Below, one piece after another: positions 5,945 through 10,448 of a DNA stretch of 10,448 nt; the first letter of the stretch is position 1, and each line of letters starts with the position of its first letter. A program made the translations under genes and the position numbers. Location of the stretch: the NCBI GenBank assembly GCA_030668545.1, contig DAOUTT010000041.1, positions 1-10,448 of the forward strand, in the 5' to 3' direction. The notes below the pieces were generated by a model that ran no database searches, was not told the DNA's origin, and was given only the letters and a program-made list of their open reading frames with translations. Source of the DNA: Anaerolineales bacterium (GTDB lineage Bacteria; Chloroflexota; Anaerolineae; Anaerolineales; E44-bin32).

Positions 5945-6562
5945 TTGAAGCTTCTCGTAGAGCTCTATATCGTATTGCACATGCTCATGGGCGCACCGCT
6001 GGATGTGCTTGTTGACGCGCGTCACCCGCTCCCGCGCTGGTTTGACCCTGGTCCTCACTCTGATGCGGGTTCAGCGCTGGAGGACTTGATATCAGAGGCG
6101 AGTGAGGACGGTATTAAAGCCATTGTTTATTCCGGATATCGGAGCTACTCAAAACAAAGCTCTGCAGTGGATCGGGAATGGAGGGAAAGACCATCAACTG
6201 CCAGTTTCTACGTTGCGGCGCCAGGCTACAGCGAGCACCAGCTCGGGACCGCATTCGATCTCGTGTGGCCCGGATTACAAGTCGAATTCAGCGATCCCAG
6301 GAATGAGCAGTTGTATATCTGGCTCGAAGAAAATGCACATCATTTCGGATTTGTCCTGAGCTATCCTTATAAGGAGATCGAGGGGTGGCCATATAACAAT
6401 CGATGGATGCCGCAGGTGACGGAGTTCATCCACGAACCATGGCATATCCGCTACGTCGGGATATCATCGGCGGAAGAAATCTTCGCGGCGGGATATTTAG
6501 ATCCCCAGAATTCGATCCTTCCACAGGATTACTATGAACCCTGGACAGGGATCAGTCCGTGA
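5945..6562 (+). CDS. D-alanyl-D-alanine carboxypeptidase, VanY-like (M15B)
   Basis: A zinc peptidase expected to remove the terminal D-Ala from peptidoglycan stem peptides. SGYRS (63-67) supplies the substrate-binding Arg66. SEHQLGTAFD (96-105) holds zinc ligands His98 and Asp105, and HEPWHIRYVG (163-172) holds catalytic Glu164 and zinc ligand His167. The set is complete, so the enzyme should be active. TTG at 5945 is the likely start because GGGAG lies 4 bases upstream and an in-frame TGA at 5933-5935 excludes anything longer; ATG at 5981 is the next option. The catalytic domain begins near VLVDARHPLP (21-30). The N-terminus is oddly short for a secreted enzyme: a hydrophobic stretch (LLVELYIVLHMLMG) is present but lacks the basic start and clear cleavage site of a good signal peptide. 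A secreted D,D-carboxypeptidase role is therefore likely but its export is not shown. Confidence 0.85.
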   Translation: MKLLVELYIVLHMLMGAPLDVLVDARHPLPRWFDPGPHSDAGSALEDLISEASEDGIKAIVYSGYRSYSKQSSAVDREWRERPSTASFYVAAPGYSEHQLGTAFDLVWPGLQVEFSDPRNEQLYIWLEENAHHFGFVLSYPYKEIEGWPYNNRWMPQVTEFIHEPWHIRYVGISSAEEIFAAGYLDPQNSILPQDYYEPWTGISP

Positions 6563-6625
6563 ACAATGCTGCGGGCCTAGCACTCTGTTGTATATCCAGA
6601 TGTCAGGTGTAGGAAGAAAGGTTTG

Positions 6626-6653
6626 TTGCGTGGTTCGGTGCTTATGATACACT
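6626..6653 (+). promoter_or_regulatory. Candidate promoter for the second response regulator
   Basis: TTGCGT (6626-6631) and TACACT (6648-6653) are 16 bases apart; an overlapping TATGAT at 6643-6648 is an alternative -10. The -10 is the same hexamer as in the candidate promoter before the VanY gene. A strong ribosome-binding site GGAAGGAG (6677-6684) follows, 5 bases before the ATG at 6690. Confidence 0.4.
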
Positions 6654-6689
6654 GGTTAGGTAAACATAAGGATATCGGAAGGAGACCGT

Positions 6690-7082
6690 ATGGCTGAAGA
6701 TGCCAAACGTGTCGTTTGTATTGAAGACGAACCAGAAATGATTGATCTTGTCCGGTTGATCCTCGGCCGGAAGGGGTTCGATGTCATCGGTGCTAATGGC
6801 GGGATAGAGGGGTTGGAAACGGTTCAACGCGAACGTCCAGACCTCGTTCTTCTTGATTTGATGATGCCGGATATGGATGGTTGGGAAGTCTATCAACAAA
6901 TGAAGGCTGACGACGACTTGCGCAACATCCCCGTCGTTGTCGTCACGGCGAAAGCCCAGTCCATCGACAAGGTATTAGGATTGCATATCGCCAAGGTGGA
7001 TGATTACATCACCAAACCTTTTGGCCCCCAAGAATTACTTGAGAGCGTGGAGAAGCTCATCGGTGAGGTTGAGGTAGAATAA
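6690..7082 (+). CDS. Stand-alone response regulator (receiver domain only)
   Basis: A 130-residue CheY-like receiver without an output domain. The acidic pocket is Glu12-Asp13-Glu14 in CIEDEPE, the phosphoacceptor Asp56 is in LLDLMMPDMDGWE, Thr86 is in VVTAK, Tyr106 is the switch aromatic and Lys109 is in ITKPFGPQEL. All catalytic residues are present. The loop before the switch residue reads LHIAKVDDYITKPF where most receivers have G-A-D-D-Y, so the usual Gly-Ala is replaced by Lys-Val. The strong ribosome-binding site GGAAGGAG lies 5 bases upstream. A tight terminator at 7104 follows, so this is probably a single-gene transcript. The partner kinase is not in the window. It resembles the minus-strand receiver at 4983-5408 only at the general family level. 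Confidence 0.94.
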   Translation: MAEDAKRVVCIEDEPEMIDLVRLILGRKGFDVIGANGGIEGLETVQRERPDLVLLDLMMPDMDGWEVYQQMKADDDLRNIPVVVVTAKAQSIDKVLGLHIAKVDDYITKPFGPQELLESVEKLIGEVEVE

Positions 7083-7103
7083 GCTCGTAGACCGAGCATT
7101 TTC

Positions 7104-7129
7104 AGGGCGGCTTCGGTCGCCCTTTTTTT
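7104..7129 (+). terminator. Rho-independent terminator with UUCG loop
   Basis: AGGGCGGC and GTCGCCCT form an 8-pair stem (one G-T pair) closed by C around the very stable tetraloop TTCG, followed by seven T (7123-7129). It starts 22 bases after the response regulator stop. It ends only 14 bases before the DUF192 start codon, so transcripts reading through would feed the next operon. Confidence 0.92.
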
Positions 7130-7143
7130 ATGTCAGGAGCAGG

Positions 7144-7515
7144 ATGGAACGCTGGGTTCGAGTTCACAATCATAGTCGTGGAAATTCACCCTTGGGTAGG
7201 GCGCGTTGGTGCGATTCGTTCTCCTGCCGTTTGCGTGGATTGACATTCCGACGCGAGATCCCTGACGAGGAGGGGCTGATCCTGGTTGAAAGCAGCGAGG
7301 GGCGTGTTAATACCACAATCCACATGCTGTTCGTTTTTTTCTCGATTAGTGTGTTCTGGGTGAACTCTGAGGGCCTGGTCGTAGACAAAACACTTGCCAA
7401 ACCATGGGGCTTCTACGCACCAAAGCATGCGGCTCAATTTATCCTTGAGGCTTCGCCCAGAATTCTTGACGAAGTGCAGATCGGGGATCAGTTGGAGTTT
7501 ATCGATGAAGAGTAG
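7144..7515 (+). CDS. DUF192 family protein
   Basis: A 123-residue protein with the DUF192 layout: an early R-x-F/D-S-C-R-L-R-G-L-T-F-R segment (24-36), the central VNTTIHMLFVFFSISVFWV block (55-73) that is the family hallmark, then KPW at 86-88 and a closing ILEASPR ... IGDQLEF (100-119). Many family members are secreted or lipoprotein-like, but no signal peptide is visible here, so this one looks cytoplasmic or uses a non-standard route. Its biochemical function is not established. GGAG lies 4 bases before the ATG at 7144. Its 3' end overlaps the LysM-M23 peptidase gene by 11 bases, so the two are made together. A promoter of its own is not evident: the preceding terminator leaves little room. 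Confidence 0.88.
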   Translation: MERWVRVHNHSRGNSPLGRARWCDSFSCRLRGLTFRREIPDEEGLILVESSEGRVNTTIHMLFVFFSISVFWVNSEGLVVDKTLAKPWGFYAPKHAAQFILEASPRILDEVQIGDQLEFIDEE

Positions 7516-8896
7516 GTATAAATTACTCCTCTTTCTCATCCTCGCCATGGTGCTATTTCCGGCAGCCGCCGTTCATGCGCAGGGCGGGGGGCCGATTTAT
7601 ATTGTTGAACCTGGTGACACACTTTCGGGCATCGCCCGCCGCTTTGGCACCACCGTTGAGGCGATGGTTGCGTTAAACGGGATTGATGACCCTTCCAAAC
7701 TTTACCCCGGTGCAGAATTAACGATCCCGGGCTTCGAAGACGTTGAAGGTGTATTGACTTTGCAGGAAGTCGGCTTCGGCGAAGATTTGAATAGCTTGAG
7801 CCTTCGTTACAATCTGTCAACGGACGCTTTGGCCCGCCTTAATCGACTTGTCCGACCCGATCGACTCTACGTTGGGCAGTCGCTCATCGTCCCTGAACCC
7901 GAGGAAGATGCGAAACCAGAGAACGATGTGGGGGCACTTCTGCCGCAACCTGGGGAAACCAGGCTGGAAATTGCTGCGCGCGCTGGGACAAATCCATGGG
8001 ATCTACGGCGCTCTGCTTTGGCTCCTTTGCGCGTTTGGGTAATGCCCGGGAATCCACTGACCGATTCGATCGGATGGAGGGTCTCACTCCCTGAACCCAT
8101 AACTTCAATTTCGATCGAACCCCTCCCGGTAGTTCAAGGGCATACTGTCGTGCTTAAAACAGAAGTGAGTCACCCTGTTCATCTTGAAGGTTCGCTCGGA
8201 GACCATCAGCTTACATTCTTTCCGGCGGATGAAGGAGAAATGGTCGCTCTACAGGGCATCCATGCTTTATCCGAGCCGGGATTGATCGATCTTGAGCTGC
8301 GGATGGCAGAGTCTGAGGGGGAGGAGACCAGCTATGCGTTTATCCAACCGATTATGGTCGAAGATGGTGATTATGGTTTTCAGTATATAGTTGGAGTCCC
8401 TGCTGAAACGGTCGATGCGGCAGTCATACAGCCTGAAGAGGACTTCGTGGCGGAGCTTCTTGCGCCTGTCACCCCTGACAAGCAATGGGATGGATCCTTT
8501 GAATATCCCTCTCGCTATTACACCGACGAGTTCATCGCTGTTTTTGGGGACCGGCGTAATTACAATAATGGCGCCTTGATGTACTACCATAGCGGGGTGG
8601 ATTTCTATGGCAGTGATATTCCTATCTATGCGCCGGCTCACGGCGTAGTTGTTTTTGCAGGACCACTTTTAATAAGGGGAAATGTGACCTATATTGACCA
8701 CGGTTGGGGAGTGTATTCAGGATATTTCCACCAATCGGAGATGTTTGTTCAAGAAGGCGACATTGTTGAAAGGGGGCAGGAGATCGGGATCGTAGGAACT
8801 ACGGGGAGATCCACCGGACCCCATCTGCATTGGGAGATCTGGGTCGGCGGAGTGCCAATTAATCCTCTGGACTGGGTTGACCCGGGTTACCCCTGA
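7505..8896 (+). CDS. Secreted LysM-M23 peptidoglycan endopeptidase
   Basis: A 463-residue exported protein likely to bind peptidoglycan and cut its peptide cross-links. The ATG at 7505 is chosen, not the far upstream ATG at 7394, because it gives a classic signal peptide (basic MKSRYK, hydrophobic core, AVHA near residue 25) and has GGAG 7 bases upstream. LysM 1 is clear at residues 31-76 (IYIVEPGDTLSGIARRFG). A weaker LysM-like repeat is at 83-129, and a degenerate third may begin at 145. An all-beta middle section (about 195-290) is unassigned. The M23 domain at about 358-457 has H362-SGV-D366, His409 in YFHQ and H440-L-H442, the zinc and catalytic residues, so it should be active. It overlaps the DUF192 gene by 11 bases at its 5' end and the convergent DUF2007 gene by 10 bases at its 3' end. 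Confidence 0.93.
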   Translation: MKSRYKLLLFLILAMVLFPAAAVHAQGGGPIYIVEPGDTLSGIARRFGTTVEAMVALNGIDDPSKLYPGAELTIPGFEDVEGVLTLQEVGFGEDLNSLSLRYNLSTDALARLNRLVRPDRLYVGQSLIVPEPEEDAKPENDVGALLPQPGETRLEIAARAGTNPWDLRRSALAPLRVWVMPGNPLTDSIGWRVSLPEPITSISIEPLPVVQGHTVVLKTEVSHPVHLEGSLGDHQLTFFPADEGEMVALQGIHALSEPGLIDLELRMAESEGEETSYAFIQPIMVEDGDYGFQYIVGVPAETVDAAVIQPEEDFVAELLAPVTPDKQWDGSFEYPSRYYTDEFIAVFGDRRNYNNGALMYYHSGVDFYGSDIPIYAPAHGVVVFAGPLLIRGNVTYIDHGWGVYSGYFHQSEMFVQEGDIVERGQEIGIVGTTGRSTGPHLHWEIWVGGVPINPLDWVDPGYP

Positions 8897-9147
8897 TCTT
8901 CATCATCAGCTTCGTCGACCAGGCGACCACTGCGATAATCTTCCAGACACAGTTGGGCTTCGCCAAGCATCTCCTCCGGTACGAGGATTTCCACCCGTGC
9001 CAATCGACCCACACCAAAGCCGTAGATCGTTGTCGCAGCTTCGTGTGATAGGACAACCTCGATCGCTTGAGCTTCCAACATTCCCCGGATGATCTCAGCT
9101 TCGAGTAAACCTGAAACCGTTTCGGCGACTACAAAATTTTCCGTCAT
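8887..9147 (-). CDS. DUF2007 domain protein (putative signal transducing protein)
   Basis: An 86-residue soluble protein that is a complete DUF2007 domain: ETVSGLLEAEIIRGMLEAQAIEVVL at about 9-33 gives the first strand and helix, and VEILVPEEMLGEAQLCLEDY (52-71) the second strand and helix, a small ferredoxin-like fold. The family is widespread and linked to sensing or signalling in some annotations, but no molecular role is established. The tail is acidic (VDEADDEDQG). The ATG at 9147 has no clear Shine-Dalgarno, so it may start close to its transcript start. Its last 10 bases overlap the end of the convergent LysM-M23 gene, and it is divergent from the large hypothetical gene at 9216, leaving 68 bases between the two starts. 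Confidence 0.85.
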   Translation of the reverse strand: MTENFVVAETVSGLLEAEIIRGMLEAQAIEVVLSHEAATTIYGFGVGRLARVEILVPEEMLGEAQLCLEDYRSGRLVDEADDEDQG

Positions 9148-9168
9148 GATGCAATAACCTCTGGGTGT

Positions 9169-9176
9169 AGTATAAT
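9169..9176. promoter_or_regulatory. Overlapping divergent -10 elements
   Basis: AGTATAAT gives a perfect TATAAT on the plus strand (9171-9176) facing the gene at 9216 and, read on the minus strand, TATACT (9169-9174) facing DUF2007. Neither has a good -35 at 16-18 bases. The sharing means the two promoters could compete for polymerase. Supported only by the hexamers and position. Confidence 0.4.
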
Positions 9177-9215
9177 TGCCTAGAACGTCCCCGAGTAGGG
9201 CAATCTTTCTTTAAT

Positions 9216-10448
9216 ATGGCAACTTTGCTAAGTATTTCTCCTGAATCGTATTGGACCAGTTTCGAGGTCAAAGACGACGATATCGATTTCATCATCAACC
9301 TCCTGCTAGAGCGGGAGGTTCCTCTCACGTCTGATGAGATGGCATCCGCACTGGTTGAGCAGCGTTTAGTTCAACTGGAGAAAGAAGCTAAAATTGCAGA
9401 ACAGACGGAACACGCCATTTACATCCCCGCAGAAACGTACAAAGTTGGACAGCTCCTAGCATTCTCGCAATTAGAGTTTGAAACAGGAGAGGTTGTGGAT
9501 GTGCGGGAGGGCAATAACCCGGACCTTGATTCCTTTTCTGTGATCAAGGTTGCTTTCGCGGGGGACGGGTCAGAGAAAGAATTCGCGTCTGAACTGGCGG
9601 ATCATATTCTGAACAAACCACCTGAACCAGATCCTGAAATCGAAGAGATGCGCAAGCCGGAAACGATAATGACCCGGTTTGGGGAATTCATCGTTGCGAA
9701 TTTGGATGAGAGTCTAGATAAGGTAGATGACATCGTCAGTATCGCCGGGAAATGGTTCCCGAGCGCGCTTGTGGCTGAGATCACCGATGGACATCTAAAC
9801 CTTGCCGAGGCCGTACTCGACGTCGAAGCTGGCGGTCCTTTGCCGACAGCAGACCTGCTTGAACATGTCGAACTACCCAAGTCGCTTTCTACGGGTCTCG
9901 CGGAGTTTTCGCTAGATTACGCTCTGCAGGAAGACGAACGTTTCGATGAAGTCGGCCCAGCGGGACAGGTTCTCTGGTTCTTACGGCGGCTTGAACCCCC
10001 AGAGGTATTGTTTGCACCTCCGCGCCTGGAAAGCCAGGATAAAGCCATTGATTCATCCATCCTCACAGAAGAGCTGCAAGAACTCATAACGAAGCTAGAT
10101 GATGAAATGAGTGATCTACAAACTCCGGAAGTCGTGCCGGATGATGTTACCGTCACGCTGATTTTCCCTCACTGGAGAGTGGGAGCACTTCCATTATCGG
10201 CTCGCCTGGCACCCCTTTTCCCAACGGCTTATGAGGCGCCAAGAATTCGTTTCGTTCTTATTGATGGACACAGTGGGGAGAGATTCCCGGGATGGGTTGT
10301 GCGTGAGCATGGATACGTCTTCGGTTTGGAAGACTGGTATCGAGAGTATAAGGTCCCAGCGGGAGGGCTTGTTCGCGTTCACCCTGGCGACATCCCTGGC
10401 GAAGTGGTCGTTGAAACGTACGATCGACGTATGCGCAATGATTGGATC
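9216..10448 (+). CDS. Large protein of unknown function, 3' end outside the window
   Basis: The frame from ATG 9216 runs 411 codons to the window edge without a stop. I do not recognise a named family. Residues 20-57 form two or three predicted helices (DDDIDFIINLLLEREV, then SDEMASALVEQRLVQLEKEA), like a helix-turn-helix or winged-helix opening. Residues 75-133 begin YKVGQLLAF, include TGEVVDVREGNNP and continue with strand-rich sequence; this could be a small SH3- or CarD-like barrel. A charged linker (134-148) and helical part (150-250) lead to RFDEVGPAGQVLWFLRRLEPPEV (243-265). Residues 310-400 look beta-rich (VTVTLIFPHWRVGALPLS onward). No signal peptide or membrane helix is present, so it is cytoplasmic. 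There is no Shine-Dalgarno. Its composition is acidic. DNA- or RNA-polymerase binding is a guess from the domain shapes. Confidence 0.75.
   Translation, partial: MATLLSISPESYWTSFEVKDDDIDFIINLLLEREVPLTSDEMASALVEQRLVQLEKEAKIAEQTEHAIYIPAETYKVGQLLAFSQLEFETGEVVDVREGNNPDLDSFSVIKVAFAGDGSEKEFASELADHILNKPPEPDPEIEEMRKPETIMTRFGEFIVANLDESLDKVDDIVSIAGKWFPSALVAEITDGHLNLAEAVLDVEAGGPLPTADLLEHVELPKSLSTGLAEFSLDYALQEDERFDEVGPAGQVLWFLRRLEPPEVLFAPPRLESQDKAIDSSILTEELQELITKLDDEMSDLQTPEVVPDDVTVTLIFPHWRVGALPLSARLAPLFPTAYEAPRIRFVLIDGHSGERFPGWVVREHGYVFGLEDWYREYKVPAGGLVRVHPGDIPGEVVVETYDRRMRNDWI

Noticed and set aside
5869..6015. Open stretch in another plus frame (SQWKVVQQALREQFEASRRA), helical-looking
   Set aside because: It has no start codon, lies between stops, and overlaps the VanY-like frame; most likely chance, though it could be a remnant.
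7394..7504. ATG at 7394 as start of the LysM-M23 gene
   Set aside because: It would bury the signal peptide 37 residues inside and overlap most of the DUF192 C-terminus; 7505 has a signal peptide and Shine-Dalgarno.
9602..10156. Serine-rich minus-strand open frames
   Set aside because: Antisense shadows of the long plus-strand gene starting at 9216.

Overview
The window looks like a piece of an environmental bacterial chromosome, most likely Chloroflexota (Anaerolineae-like). I infer this from the kinds of protein present: a LysM-M23 endopeptidase behind a DUF192 gene, a DUF2007 protein, stand-alone receiver proteins, a small TPR-like protein and a large lineage-type hypothetical protein. 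No marker gene is present, so the assignment is tentative. I saw no tRNA, rRNA, CRISPR array, transposase or phage gene. Genes are dense, and base composition shows no obvious break.

Region 1 (1-1356, +) is the 3' end of an ABC ATPase gene, overlapped by its ABC-2 type permease gene: an export pair whose 5' part lies outside the window. Region 2 (1357-1729) is a gene-free gap. It contains a perfect 10+10 bp inverted repeat sitting on the -35/spacer of a promoter with a consensus -10, the layout of a repressor-controlled promoter. Region 3 (1730-4842, +) is a compact likely operon: a four-helix membrane protein gene broken by one in-frame TAA, an epoxide-hydrolase-like alpha/beta hydrolase, a two-domain DUF1330-like protein and a TM1586-type nitroreductase. 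Together with the exporter it suggests, by inference, handling of a reactive or toxic small molecule. Two hairpins (4877-4930) close the region and separate it from convergent genes.

Region 4 (4983-5763, -) carries a stand-alone response regulator and a small TPR-like protein. Region 5 (5945-8896, +) has a VanY-like D,D-carboxypeptidase, a second stand-alone receiver protein with its own strong terminator, then DUF192 overlapping a secreted LysM-M23 peptidase. Two of these products act on peptidoglycan, so the stretch has a cell-wall flavour. Region 6 starts with DUF2007 on the minus strand, overlapping the M23 gene end by 10 bp. Divergent to it is a long protein of unknown function, open to the window edge. 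Its N-terminal part may hold a winged-helix-like segment and a small beta-barrel, which would fit a nucleic-acid or transcription role, but this is only a reading by eye.

The points most worth a second look are the palindromic promoter at 1568-1605, the stop-interrupted membrane gene whose TAA is followed directly by ATG, the composition of the 1730-4842 operon, and the unknown protein at 9216-10448.
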